This document shows positions 53,631-62,371 of a stretch of DNA of 64,000 nucleotides, piece after piece. A program made the translations under genes and the position numbers. The stretch lies in contig CBDCMS010000003.1 in NCBI GenBank assembly GCA_965219005.1, positions 2,957,280-3,021,279 of the forward strand. Direction: 5' to 3'. Source of the DNA: CAUZIZ01 sp965219005 (GTDB lineage: Bacteria > Acidobacteriota > UBA6911 > RPQK01 > JAJDTT01). The number at the start of each line of letters is the position of its first letter. Position 1 is the first letter of the stretch. The notes beneath the pieces were generated by a model. That model saw only the letters and a list, made by a program, of their open reading frames with translations. It did no database searches and had not been told where the DNA came from.

Positions 53631-53824
53631 AGGTCACCGTTCTGGATGAGCTGCCTGTGTCGCGAATCGTAGAACCATTGAGAGGCAGTTTGCAAATTTG
53701 CCGCGAATAGAATGGGCTGAAGCGAGACTCTGCTCCACCTTGATTTCCGGAGGTAGGACCATTAAATTGCACGGATGCACTGTCAGGCTCCAGCCTCTGT
53801 TTGCTTTGCCGTGACGGTCCCCTC

Positions 53825-55051
53825 GTGAAGATCCTGCGCTTTTCCCACGACTATCTGGTTAACACGGGCGGCATGATGGCTCATCTTCAGGCATTGAATG
53901 CTGCGCTCGTGAAGCTGGACGACGTTGAAGTGATCCAGACATTTCTGGTGGGGACATCGCATATGGAGGAGCTGGAAGCTTCGGGACGGGTCGGGCGGAG
54001 GGGGCAGGAGTGGATCCAACCGGAAACCGGCATTAGACTCTTCCCCTGCGTGGTGCCGATGCGCACCGCGGGACGGACGGAGATGGACTCCGAGGAAGCC
54101 TTGGCTTCCTTCGAACGGCATCTGGAAAACCTTATCGAGCGGGAGCAGCCTGACCTTCTGCACGTCCATATCGTCCGTCACTGGGTGCAGGTAGTCGCGC
54201 TGCGTGTCGCGCGCCGAAGGGGGCTTCCCAGCGTCCTGACCCACCACGACGGGATGCCCGCCAAGCCTGAGATGGTAGAAATTCTCCGCGAGGCCACCCA
54301 GTTGGTGGACCAGACCTGTGCGATCAGTGGTTTTTCTGCCTCAGCCCTTCCTGGGGGATCGGTCGACTATCAGGGCTTCTTCGTGGATCGGGATTTCTGG
54401 AATCCTGTTAAGGCCGACGATGCCGATGTCCAGGGTTGGCGTCGGAAGTTGGCACCTGGCACAGCACACAGGCTGCTGGTCTACCCAGCCCGATTCATCC
54501 CGAGAAAGAATCACGCGTTTCTGATTCAAGGAATGCATTGGCTGCTTCAACGTGCGTCTATACAGGACTCGGGTTTGGCCCTACACCTCGCCTTGCCGGG
54601 TCCCACGCTTCCGGAACGTATTGGCTACTGGGAAAGCCTTAAGACAATGGCATGTCGGCTGGGTGTAGCGGAGCGCATATCCTTCCTCGGTAACCTCGTT
54701 CCGGCAGGGCTCCGTGCCCTCTACGCCGCTTCGCACGTCGTTGTCTATCCGGCTCGCAACGAAGGAGCAGGGCGTTGCCATCTTGAGGGCATGCTACTGG
54801 GTTGCTGCGCGGCGGTGGCCAACGACGGTGGGCTCGTGGAGTACGTTGAGGATGGGGTCAACGGAATCACCTTTTCCCCCGACTCGATGGGGGAGCTGGT
54901 GGAAGGCCTGGAATCGGTACTGCTCTCGGATGAACTTCGAAGGAAGCTGGCAGATGCAGGCCGGACCGCGGCGGAGCGCCTGACGTTGGATCGATACGCG
55001 CACGATCACGTGGGGTTATACCGGAAGCTGGTCGAGGGGACGTCTTCATGA
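53825..55051 (+). CDS. GT4-type glycosyltransferase
   Basis: A 408-residue cytoplasmic or membrane-associated glycosyltransferase of the GT-B fold. The GTG at 53825 starts KILRFSHDYLVNTGGMMAHL, the usual N-terminal strand and glycine loop; a TTG 24 bp upstream is also in frame. Donor-binding half: LLVYPARFIPRKNHAFLIQG, and the E-x7-E element in PARNEGAGRCHLEGMLLG. It should transfer a sugar from a nucleotide donor to an envelope glycan or lipid. It overlaps the next glycosyltransferase by 4 bp (ATGA). Confidence 0.85.
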   Translation: MKILRFSHDYLVNTGGMMAHLQALNAALVKLDDVEVIQTFLVGTSHMEELEASGRVGRRGQEWIQPETGIRLFPCVVPMRTAGRTEMDSEEALASFERHLENLIEREQPDLLHVHIVRHWVQVVALRVARRRGLPSVLTHHDGMPAKPEMVEILREATQLVDQTCAISGFSASALPGGSVDYQGFFVDRDFWNPVKADDADVQGWRRKLAPGTAHRLLVYPARFIPRKNHAFLIQGMHWLLQRASIQDSGLALHLALPGPTLPERIGYWESLKTMACRLGVAERISFLGNLVPAGLRALYAASHVVVYPARNEGAGRCHLEGMLLGCCAAVANDGGLVEYVEDGVNGITFSPDSMGELVEGLESVLLSDELRRKLADAGRTAAERLTLDRYAHDHVGLYRKLVEGTSS

Positions 55052-56265
55052 GCAGACCCTTGATCATCATCTCCCGAAATCCCGCTTCTTATCTTTCAGG
55101 ACACAGTATCTTTGCCTGGCAGCTATCCGAGTTTCTGGGAGGCAGCGCCCAGGTGCCGGTGGTACACATCACCCACACTACCGGTGAGGGTCCCCGGCAC
55201 AGTGTCGAGATCACACCTCCGGTGTCAGCTCCGCTGTATCGGCGGATCGAGGTTGAGTACCAGGCCATGGAGAAGGTGCCACACAGCCTCAGTTCCTGCG
55301 CCGTCGCCGACGCAGTAGACGCCGTGCTTCAGGAGAATCCGGGAGGTGTTTGTGGGGTACTGGCGATTTCGCCACTGAGCTACCTTGCCGACGTCGTGAA
55401 CGTGTGCCTCCCCAGCACAACTCCTGTAGTCAGCTTATTACGTGGCACCGACACGCTTGTCTTGACGCAGCCGTGGGGAGACACGGCTGCCGGTCGGCGC
55501 TACCAACGAGCACTGGACGCGTGTAATGGGATCTTTACCGTGTCCCGCTGGCTTCGCGATCTGGCGACTAGAATCGGTGTTGACGTTACCGGTGTAGTGG
55601 CGCCGGTGACCTTCCATCCCTTCGCCCGGGCGACCTTCGATGCCGACGCCGAGGAGCTGATCAAGAGACTCTTCCCTCGATCGAACCTGGGAAACAAGAA
55701 GCTGGTTGTCTTCGCGAGTCGGATGGCGGCCGAGAAGGGTGCCCTCCACGTCGCGCGGGTGATTGATAGGCTTCTGGCCTTGGATTCATCCTTCACCGCA
55801 GTCATGGCCGGTTCCGGTGCCGAGCGATCGGAGGTAGAGAAGGTTCTTGCGGCCCATGTCTCGGACGGTCGCGCCTGGGTGGGCCCGCTCACCTTCCCCA
55901 AGGTGTTGGCACTGGCGACACGCACCGATCTGATGGTGATGGGTTCTGGTTTAGAGAAGCGATCGACCTTCACTGAAGCCATCAGCAGCTCTACGGTCAC
56001 CTTTGCGGCGACGGGAACTCCGGTGCTCTTTGCCACCGGCCCGCGGTCTGGCGGTATTGCAGAGGCTGTTGGAGAGAAGAATCTTCGCTGGTGTGAGTCG
56101 CTTCCCCGCGTTGCCTCCTGGCCTGAAGGGATCCTGGATCTGTTTCAAGATAGACCTCGCCGCGAAAGGATCGTGGCCGAAAACCGGGCTGCGGGAAAAG
56201 CCTTCGAGATTCACACCATGCTTGCCCAGTTGCTGACCGTCCTCGGGATCAAGCTTCCGGGGTAA
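55048..56265 (+). CDS. glycosyltransferase (GT4-like), second of a pair
   Basis: A 405-residue GT-B protein. N-terminal IIISRNPASYLSGHSIFAWQ, donor half KLVVFASRMAAEKGALHVAR and AVMAGSGAERSEVEKVLAAH, then TFAATGTPVLFATGPRSGGI near the C-terminus. The usual E-x7-E motif is less clear: EKRSTFTEAISSSTVTFAAT occupies its place. Start overlaps the preceding gene, so both are translated together and probably build one glycan. Acceptor unknown; dispersed repeat copy F follows. Confidence 0.78.
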   Translation: MSRPLIIISRNPASYLSGHSIFAWQLSEFLGGSAQVPVVHITHTTGEGPRHSVEITPPVSAPLYRRIEVEYQAMEKVPHSLSSCAVADAVDAVLQENPGGVCGVLAISPLSYLADVVNVCLPSTTPVVSLLRGTDTLVLTQPWGDTAAGRRYQRALDACNGIFTVSRWLRDLATRIGVDVTGVVAPVTFHPFARATFDADAEELIKRLFPRSNLGNKKLVVFASRMAAEKGALHVARVIDRLLALDSSFTAVMAGSGAERSEVEKVLAAHVSDGRAWVGPLTFPKVLALATRTDLMVMGSGLEKRSTFTEAISSSTVTFAATGTPVLFATGPRSGGIAEAVGEKNLRWCESLPRVASWPEGILDLFQDRPRRERIVAENRAAGKAFEIHTMLAQLLTVLGIKLPG

Positions 56266-56307
56266 GAGGCACCCCTCTTTGCGTCCTGTTCTTTCCCTTG
56301 CCTTTGC

Positions 56308-56530
56308 CCTGAAACTTAGATAGGTGAGAACTCGGGAAGCCTGAAGCGCAAGCGAGGGGTTGGGCTGCAGCGCGATTTGTCGACAAACGGGCTCCAAAGC
56401 GAAGACAAACCTACGAGTCCGGAAAAATTCGCGCTGGTGCCCAACCCCTCGCTCGCGCTTCAGGCTTCCATACGCTGGACCGTGTGCCGGAAAGCAATCT
56501 GAAGTTTCTTCCTGAATGATCCAGCGCGGC
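56308..56530 (+). repeat. dispersed intergenic repeat, copy F (hairpin form)
   Basis: It begins with a variant of the shared end (ctgaaacttagataggtgag) and contains inverted arms at 56336-56364 and 56440-56468 matching at 28 of 29 positions. It ends with a gaagtttcttcctgaatg stretch like copy B. It lies between the glycosyltransferase pair and lipA. Confidence 0.75.
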
Positions 56531-56627
56531 CCACGATTTCAAAAAGGGTGAGGCAGGAAATGGGTAGGTTGGTTCTCTCAACCGCCTTCTGCAGGGGGGA
56601 AATAAATCTGTTAATGTAATCGCTGCT

Positions 56628-57524
56628 ATGGAGGAGAGAAGGCAAAAACCAGCTTCCCCACGACACCCTCCCTGGCTCAAGGTGCGGGCGCCGTTTGGCG
56701 AAGGAGTACATAACCTCAAAGGGCTGCTCGCCGACCTGAAGTTGCACACCGTGTGTGAGGAGGCTCACTGTCCCAACATGGGAGAGTGCTGGGATCATGG
56801 GGTTGCGACCTTCATGATTCTAGGGAAGATTTGTACGCGTGGCTGTCGCTATTGCGCCGTCTCCAAGGGGGTCCCCCGGGCCTTGGATCGTCAGGAGCCC
56901 CGCCGGGTGGCCGAGGCCGTGCGAGTCATGGGCCTTCGACACGCTGTCATTACCTCGGTCGATAGAGACGACCTGGAGGATGGAGGCTCGGCGATCTTTG
57001 CCGAAACCGTGTCGGAAATTCGGCGGCTCCATCCTGAATGCGTCGTCGAAGTGCTGATTCCCGATTTCAAGGGATCTGAGCGCGCTCTCCGGGTATTACT
57101 CGACTCGCATCCCGACATTCTCAACCACAATATCGAGACCGTGCCCCGGCTCTATCCTTCAGCCCGCGGCGGCGGCAACTATGCGCTGTCATTGAATGTG
57201 TTGGAGCGGGCGCATCAGATCTCCGCAGATATCGTGACCAAAACCGGAATGATGCTGGGTCTGGGCGAGAAGGAGGGTGAGATCCGGAGTGTCATGGAGG
57301 ACCTGGTTGCTCGCCGAGTTGGAATCCTGACACTGGGGCAGTATCTTCGGCCCTCTTCCTGGCATCTGCCTGTCGATCGTTTCTATCATCCGGACGAGTT
57401 TGAGTACTGGAAACAAGTAGGTCAGGATTTGGGCTTCGAGCATGTTGAAAGCGGTCCCCTGGTGCGCTCGAGCTACCTGGCCGATAAGCAGTTTGCTTCA
57501 TTTAGGGACAAAAAGTCTCCGTAG
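56628..57524 (+). CDS. lipA: lipoyl synthase
   Basis: A 298-residue radical-SAM enzyme that inserts two sulfurs into protein-bound octanoyl chains to make lipoyl cofactor. It has the auxiliary cluster motif CEEAHCPNMGEC, the radical-SAM motif CTRGCRYCAV, GLRHAVITSVDRDDLEDGGS, TKTGMMLGLGEKEGE, LTLGQYLRPS and the C-terminal VRSSY whose Ser ligates the auxiliary cluster. Length and motifs are normal. It heads a plus-strand run with a CMD-family protein, a thioesterase and a HAD protein. No lipB is adjacent. Confidence 0.97.
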   Translation: MEERRQKPASPRHPPWLKVRAPFGEGVHNLKGLLADLKLHTVCEEAHCPNMGECWDHGVATFMILGKICTRGCRYCAVSKGVPRALDRQEPRRVAEAVRVMGLRHAVITSVDRDDLEDGGSAIFAETVSEIRRLHPECVVEVLIPDFKGSERALRVLLDSHPDILNHNIETVPRLYPSARGGGNYALSLNVLERAHQISADIVTKTGMMLGLGEKEGEIRSVMEDLVARRVGILTLGQYLRPSSWHLPVDRFYHPDEFEYWKQVGQDLGFEHVESGPLVRSSYLADKQFASFRDKKSP

Positions 57525-57574
57525 GAGACCAGGGCGGTTGAAGGCACCGTCGTCGCAAGGAGGAAGAAAGAAAG

Positions 57575-58132
57575 ATGCCCAGGTATTTACCTGTTCCATC
57601 AGCTGCCGCCAGTGAGAAGGTCAAATCAATCTATGCCGATGTCGAGGGTAGAGTCGGTTTCGTTCCCAACCTGATTGGCACGTGGGCCCACAGCGAGAAC
57701 TTCGTAGGGGCGGTGACAGAGCTCTATAAGACGGTCACCCGCGACACGGGTTTGAGTGAGAAGATCCTCCAGCTGGTCATCCTGAAGACCTGTAAGCTGG
57801 ACAAATGTCTTTACACCATTGCGCACTACACTCCAAAAGCCCTGGACGCGGGTTGGAGTGAAGAGCACCTTGATGCCCTGGAGACATACTCTGAGAGTGA
57901 TCTGTTCGTCTACTACGAGAAGGAGGTCTTGGAGCTTGCGGAACTGATCACTTCTCGACCCGACGACATCTCGGACGAGTTCTGGACCCAGTTGAACAAC
58001 CACTATACCTCCGATCAAGTGGTGGAGCTGATCACTCTTATAGGCTTTTTCAACCTGGTCAACCGCCTGGCGTTGGCGCTGCAAGTCGCACTCGATCCGC
58101 AGTCTGAGGAAACTCCGGCCGCGGCCGGCTAG
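57575..58132 (+). CDS. carboxymuconolactone-decarboxylase/AhpD-like protein with altered CxxC
   Basis: A 185-residue all-helical protein of the CMD/AhpD peroxidase-related family (GFVPNLIGTWAHSENFVGAV, then LSEKILQLVILKTCKLDKC). AhpD-type enzymes use CxxC plus a nearby His; here the site reads KCLYTIAHYT, so the second Cys is Thr while the His is kept. Thiol peroxidase activity by the standard mechanism is therefore doubtful. A good ribosome site (aaggagg) precedes the ATG. It follows lipA by 50 bp. Confidence 0.82.
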   Translation: MPRYLPVPSAAASEKVKSIYADVEGRVGFVPNLIGTWAHSENFVGAVTELYKTVTRDTGLSEKILQLVILKTCKLDKCLYTIAHYTPKALDAGWSEEHLDALETYSESDLFVYYEKEVLELAELITSRPDDISDEFWTQLNNHYTSDQVVELITLIGFFNLVNRLALALQVALDPQSEETPAAAG

Positions 58133-58246
58133 CCCCCGGATCCTATCGCAGAGCGTTCGTGAAGGTCTTGGCGCCTGGGCGAGGATTAAACCCCGACCAT
58201 CAGTGGGATCGTTGTGCGTGCCGCCTGGCCCGTCGAAGGAGGGGAG

Positions 58247-58654
58247 ATGAAGCCGGATTCATCCAGCAATAAGGTGCTCGGAGTCCCGATCGAGGTTCGG
58301 TTTCGGGACATGGACAGCATGAGACATGTGAACAATGCCGTCTACTTCACCTACCTCGAGATGGCTCGCGTTGCCTTCTATCGGCATTTCTTGGGGGCTA
58401 CTCAGATCGAAGATCTGGAAATGATTGCGGCGAAGGCTACCTGCGAGTTCCGCTCGCCGGCCACCTGGAATGACCGACTGCTTGTCCAGATCTGGGTGTC
58501 TCGGGTGGGAACCACCAGCTTCGACTTCGATTACGAGATCACGGACGAGCCCGGGCGTCTGATCGCGACGGCGCACACGATCCAGGTAGCGTGGGACTAC
58601 AGAACCAACTCGAAGAAAGCGGTTCCACAGCGATTGAGGGAACTCCTATTGTGA
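58247..58654 (+). CDS. hot-dog acyl-CoA thioesterase (4HBT family)
   Basis: A 135-residue single hot-dog-fold thioesterase starting at ATG 58247 after gaaggagggg. It has the family motif RFRDMDSMRHVNNAVYFTYL with the catalytic Asp and the HVNN loop, and KATCEFRSPATWNDRLLVQI. It hydrolyses acyl-CoA or acyl-ACP thioesters; chain preference unknown. Its stop overlaps the GTG of the following HAD gene. Confidence 0.88.
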   Translation: MKPDSSSNKVLGVPIEVRFRDMDSMRHVNNAVYFTYLEMARVAFYRHFLGATQIEDLEMIAAKATCEFRSPATWNDRLLVQIWVSRVGTTSFDFDYEITDEPGRLIATAHTIQVAWDYRTNSKKAVPQRLRELLL

Positions 58655-59403
58655 TTCCCACTGACGGGTTTCCTTGCCAGGCGATCTTTTTCGATCTCTT
58701 CAACACGCTCATTCTCTTCGACCGCAGTTGCCTTCCCCGGCTCGAGTTCGAGGGGACTCAAAGCTATAGCACCAGCCCCGAGGTCTACCGTCGGCTCCGG
58801 GAAGAGTATCCGCCTGAGTGTGACTTCGATCGTTTCCATCAGGAGTACCTTGAGTCGCAGCGGCTGGTGGGGGAGCTGAGGAGTCGTGAGCATCGCGAGC
58901 ACTCTTGCCTGCAACGATTCGAGATCCTTGGGCAGAGCCTTGGGCTCGATCAAAAAGCTGCGGGGTTAATGTGCCAAGTTCATACGGAGCAGGTCTTCAA
59001 TGCCATGTTCCTCCCAGATGAGCGACGGGCAGTATTGGAAAAGTTGAAGCCTCAGCGCCTCATCCTGGCCTCCAACTTCGACCATGCGGCCACGCTGCGC
59101 CGGGCATTGCGAGAGTTTCAGATGGAGGCGTTCTTCGAATCGGTTTTCATCTCGGACGAGATGGGATGGCGAAAGCCGGCCAGGGAGTTCTTCGAGATTC
59201 TGATTCGAGAGACAGGATTCGATCCGCACCGGTGCTTGTTTGTGGGAGATGACCCCGACGCCGACGTGGTTGGCGCGGTGGAGGCCGGCTTTCAGGTGGC
59301 CTGGCTTTCAGAACGAAAGAATCAGGAGGCGCCGCTTCGATCCCCACGGTGGATCATTCACAGTCTTCCCGAGCTGATCGACCTTGTGGATGCACAGCCC
59401 TGA
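58651..59403 (+). CDS. HAD-superfamily hydrolase
   Basis: A 250-residue protein starting at GTG 58651, which overlaps the thioesterase stop (GTGA). Motif I FFDLFNTLILFD (DxFxT), motif II LILASNFDHA, motif III GWRKPAREFFEI and motif IV VGDDPDADVVGAVEA. Motif I has DLFNT, as in haloacid-dehalogenase/nucleotidase-like members, where the second acidic residue of phosphatases (DxD) is replaced by Phe. A phosphatase role is therefore not assured. Confidence 0.85.
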   Translation: MIPTDGFPCQAIFFDLFNTLILFDRSCLPRLEFEGTQSYSTSPEVYRRLREEYPPECDFDRFHQEYLESQRLVGELRSREHREHSCLQRFEILGQSLGLDQKAAGLMCQVHTEQVFNAMFLPDERRAVLEKLKPQRLILASNFDHAATLRRALREFQMEAFFESVFISDEMGWRKPAREFFEILIRETGFDPHRCLFVGDDPDADVVGAVEAGFQVAWLSERKNQEAPLRSPRWIIHSLPELIDLVDAQP

Positions 59404-59547
59404 CCCGCAACTTCACCAGCTAGTTGGCCGGTTCTTCGCCTTTCAGGCTTCCATGAATCGGCGACGCTTGCTTTGTTTCGCTCGCTCGGTTCCTGGCGAT
59501 CGACGGCTCTGCCGCGGCGGTTGTAGTGCCGTTAGTTGACGATTCTG

Positions 59548-60441
59548 TCAGCCGGACTCGGCGGTGCTGGCGTAGTATCCCTTCCGGTGACGAATAGAGA
59601 GCCCTTTTCCCTTGATCAGCTTGACCTCGAACTTACGGAAAGTACCATCCTTGGACCGGTTCTTGGGAACGTAGGTCAAGCTGTATTGGCTCCGCAGCTC
59701 CTCGTTGAGCGCTTCGAAGGCGCGGCTCAGGGTTTCGGTGGAATAGGGGAAGAAGGCACTGCCGCCGGTCTCCTCAGCCAGCTTCTCCAGCGTGTCTTCC
59801 CCCTCCTTCTGCACGTCGGCGCCGAAGCGGGTGGTCCCGATGGCGTAGATCATTGTGCCTGAACGGTGGACCGCTTCGACGATGTCTTCCAGCCTGTGGT
59901 CACTGTTCTGATCTACACCGTCGGAGAGGATCACGATCGCCTGACGAGCCTCAGGATTCGTCATCTTTTCCCGGGAGACGGTATAGAGGGCATCTAGAAG
60001 AGCGGTTCCTCCACCTGCGCGAAGTGACCGTATCTCCATGGCAATTGCGCCCGGGCTGGGAGTGAAGTCGTGCAAAAGGGACACGCCTGTATCAAATTCA
60101 ACCAAAAGGGCCTGGTCTGGCGGGCGCATGACCATGCGCAGAAAATGGGTGGCCGCTTGTTTCTCGAATGCCAGCTTCAGTCTAACGCTGGAGCTGGTAT
60201 CAATCAGGAGCGCGATCCGCAGGGGAAGTTCGGTTTCATGCTTGAAGTTGGTGATTCGCTGACGTATCCCGTTCTCGTAGATATGAAATCGGTTCTCAGT
60301 CAGATTTGTAACAAACCTGTCCTTGCGATCCGTTACAGACACCAGAATGTTGACCGCTTCCACTTCGACCCGAATTGGAGCCTGTTGAAAGGAACTCAGA
60401 AACCAGAGGCCGCAGCAGAAGAGAGTGCGGAACGCACGCAT
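59548..60441 (-). CDS. secreted VWA protein (VWFA-related Acidobacterial family)
   Basis: A 297-residue protein with a short signal (RTLFCCGLWFLSSFQQ). A beta-rich start (VEVEAVNILVSVTDRKDRFV, LTENRFHIYENGIRQRITNF) precedes a von Willebrand A domain with the MIDAS motif LLIDTSSSVRLK and AIVILSDGVDQNSDHRLEDI, then SQYSLTYVPKNRSKDGTFRK and IRHRKGYYAS. This order is that of the VWFA-related Acidobacterial domain family, abundant in Acidobacteriota. Metal-dependent protein binding is likely; partner unknown. Strongest taxonomic indicator in the window. Confidence 0.88.
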   Translation of the reverse strand: MRAFRTLFCCGLWFLSSFQQAPIRVEVEAVNILVSVTDRKDRFVTNLTENRFHIYENGIRQRITNFKHETELPLRIALLIDTSSSVRLKLAFEKQAATHFLRMVMRPPDQALLVEFDTGVSLLHDFTPSPGAIAMEIRSLRAGGGTALLDALYTVSREKMTNPEARQAIVILSDGVDQNSDHRLEDIVEAVHRSGTMIYAIGTTRFGADVQKEGEDTLEKLAEETGGSAFFPYSTETLSRAFEALNEELRSQYSLTYVPKNRSKDGTFRKFEVKLIKGKGLSIRHRKGYYASTAESG

Positions 60442-60499
60442 CTAACCCAATTTACAATATTTACATTCACGAAACAATTCTGTGACAATACGCAAGACC

Positions 60500-61084
60500 A
60501 TGAAAACGCGAGACGACGGACTCGAACAGCTGGACAAGATCGCTCAAGAGATCATTGACGACTGCTACGAACGCTCGAAGGAAAACTATGTTACTGAGGA
60601 GGACAGCCGTCAGCTCGGTGTTGAGCCCGAAGTCAAACTCTTCCATCGAAAAGGGAACCATCGGGTTAAGTTCGCGCGGCGAAAAGAGCTTGATGTTACC
60701 TATGGCCTGGGCGCCTACAGCAGAGATGGAATGGCGGTCATCGAGGCCAGCGTCAACAACAAGTCCGCTGGATTCGACTATGACCTCTTCGTCGAGAGGC
60801 TGAAAGCCTACTATTGGGGAAGCCGCCACGAGAAGCCTTGGACCGATCCGGAGTTCGATCATTTTTCATATGCAGATCTAGTTGATTTCGACCCGCGCAT
60901 GTCCCACTCCGTATCCTTGGACATTCGAAAGGACAAAGCCGATATTATCAGGCTTGGTTTTGCCCTCAATCCTAATCATCGGGATCGCTTGATGGAACGA
61001 CGCGGCCTGCTATTCGATCTCATCGAGAATTATTGTCTGGCCCCCCTCAAACGAATCTACGCCGAGTCCTATCGCGAGTTGTAA
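60500..61084 (+). CDS. conserved-looking protein of unknown function
   Basis: A 194-residue soluble, highly charged protein; a GTG at 60482 is an alternative start. No family recognised. Features: an acidic helical N-terminus (LEQLDKIAQEIIDDCYERSK), a beta-like centre (YGLGAYSRDGMAVIEASVNN), Trp/Tyr-rich YYWGSRHEKPWTDPEFDHFS, and a C-terminal helical stretch. It is followed 37 bp later by a small gene on the same strand, possibly its partner. Coding quality is good (no shadowing frame on the other strand is better). Confidence 0.6.
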   Translation: MKTRDDGLEQLDKIAQEIIDDCYERSKENYVTEEDSRQLGVEPEVKLFHRKGNHRVKFARRKELDVTYGLGAYSRDGMAVIEASVNNKSAGFDYDLFVERLKAYYWGSRHEKPWTDPEFDHFSYADLVDFDPRMSHSVSLDIRKDKADIIRLGFALNPNHRDRLMERRGLLFDLIENYCLAPLKRIYAESYREL

Positions 61085-61121
61085 GGCGTGCCGACTTACT
61101 TAAATCGGAGAGCAGTAGATT

Positions 61122-61418
61122 ATGGATGAAACTCAAGAAGAACAAAGTCGGAAGATCCAGGAGTTCCTCGCCCGGGAGTTTCGATGGGACTTCCTGGCGG
61201 GAGAGTGCAATTTTCTAATTCAACTGCTGGCTTTCATAGTCCAGACCAACCCTGCCTTTGTGATCAATGACAAAGGGGAGAAGGAGTCATTGGACTACCA
61301 GAGCATCCGTTCTGTGGTCATGCTCAATGAAAAGCTGAACAAGCAGCTCCAGCAGTACGCGGCAGAAGCTTCGGTCACTCTCAATCAAATGACACCCGTA
61401 TCTGAGAGGGTTCAGTAG
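61122..61418 (+). CDS. small protein of unknown function
   Basis: A 98-residue protein with a hydrophobic central segment (FLIQLLAFIVQTNPAFVI) and helical, Gln/Asn-rich C-terminus. No family recognised. It may pair with the upstream 194-residue protein. The stretch following it (61420-61460) contains tandem 'aagataca' units. Confidence 0.55.
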   Translation: MDETQEEQSRKIQEFLAREFRWDFLAGECNFLIQLLAFIVQTNPAFVINDKGEKESLDYQSIRSVVMLNEKLNKQLQQYAAEASVTLNQMTPVSERVQ

Positions 61419-61551
61419 CGAGAGTAAATCCCAAGATACAAGATACAAATTCCAAGCCCCAAACGTCGTGACCACCTGGGCATCGGGGCGATGGGGAGTA
61501 GCGCGGAATCCAGCGTTGCTCTAGATGTTACAATCAATCCAGGTCGATCCG

Positions 61552-62322
61552 ATGAAGACTTGGCAAAGGCTACTGATTGTCCTCACAGGGTCACTGCTGG
61601 CCTGTGGCCCTTCCCGTATCAAGAAGCTACCGATCCCCCAGGAAAGAGTGCTCAAAGCCTACCGTCTCATGGCGGAGGCGGACAGAATGCTCAAAGAAGG
61701 GAAGGATCATCTAGCGATCCTGAAATACATAGAGGCTACCAGGTTGAATCCGTACCATGGGATGATTGCCAACAAGCTTGCTGTCGCCTACTGCCGGATC
61801 GGACAGTATCCGCTGGCAAAGACTGCGGCCGAGCGATCCGTTGGCCTCGAACCGGACTACGCTGCAGCCCGCAACACCCTGGGAATCGTGGCGCTGTCGG
61901 CCAGGCAAAGCAAGCAAGCTATCCGTCATTTCAAAAAAGCGATTGCTCTCGATCCCGACAAGTCTCATTTCCACCTCAATCTGGGCTATGGTCAGCTACT
62001 GCAGGGGCAATTCGATTTGGCTCGCCAGTCCTACCGGAAGGCTCTCGCGCTGGATCCAGAAGTCTTTACGAGGAAGACTGGAATCCGCCTGACGTTTTCA
62101 GATCCAGTGGCGTTCGACGCCGATTTAAACTACGACATGGCGCGTTTGTTTGCTGAATTGGGGAACCGAGACAGCTGTTTCCAATATCTGGCCAAGGCTT
62201 TTGAGGCAGGGTTTTCCAACCAGAAACGGTTGGCGGAGGAGCCGGCTTTCGATCGGCTTCGCCAGAGTCAGGAATTCATCGATCTCCTGAAGCTTTACGG
62301 TCTGAGGAGCCTGTCCGAGTAA
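61552..62322 (+). CDS. TPR-repeat lipoprotein
   Basis: A 256-residue protein starting at ATG 61552 with a lipoprotein signal (LLIVLTGSLLACG). Three or four TPR units cover residues about 35-165 (DHLAILKYIEATRLNPYHGM, YPLAKTAAERSVGLEPDYAA, QAIRHFKKAIALDPDKSHFH, FDLARQSYRKALALDPEVFT). It would be anchored and periplasmic, probably a scaffold for an envelope complex. It is smaller than, and not an obvious duplicate of, the TPR lipoprotein at 39173-40708. Confidence 0.8.
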   Translation: MKTWQRLLIVLTGSLLACGPSRIKKLPIPQERVLKAYRLMAEADRMLKEGKDHLAILKYIEATRLNPYHGMIANKLAVAYCRIGQYPLAKTAAERSVGLEPDYAAARNTLGIVALSARQSKQAIRHFKKAIALDPDKSHFHLNLGYGQLLQGQFDLARQSYRKALALDPEVFTRKTGIRLTFSDPVAFDADLNYDMARLFAELGNRDSCFQYLAKAFEAGFSNQKRLAEEPAFDRLRQSQEFIDLLKLYGLRSLSE

Positions 62323-62371
62323 TGGTCCGGGTCGCGTTGCCGGCGCGGGTTGTGAGATTCGAGCGGTTTTG

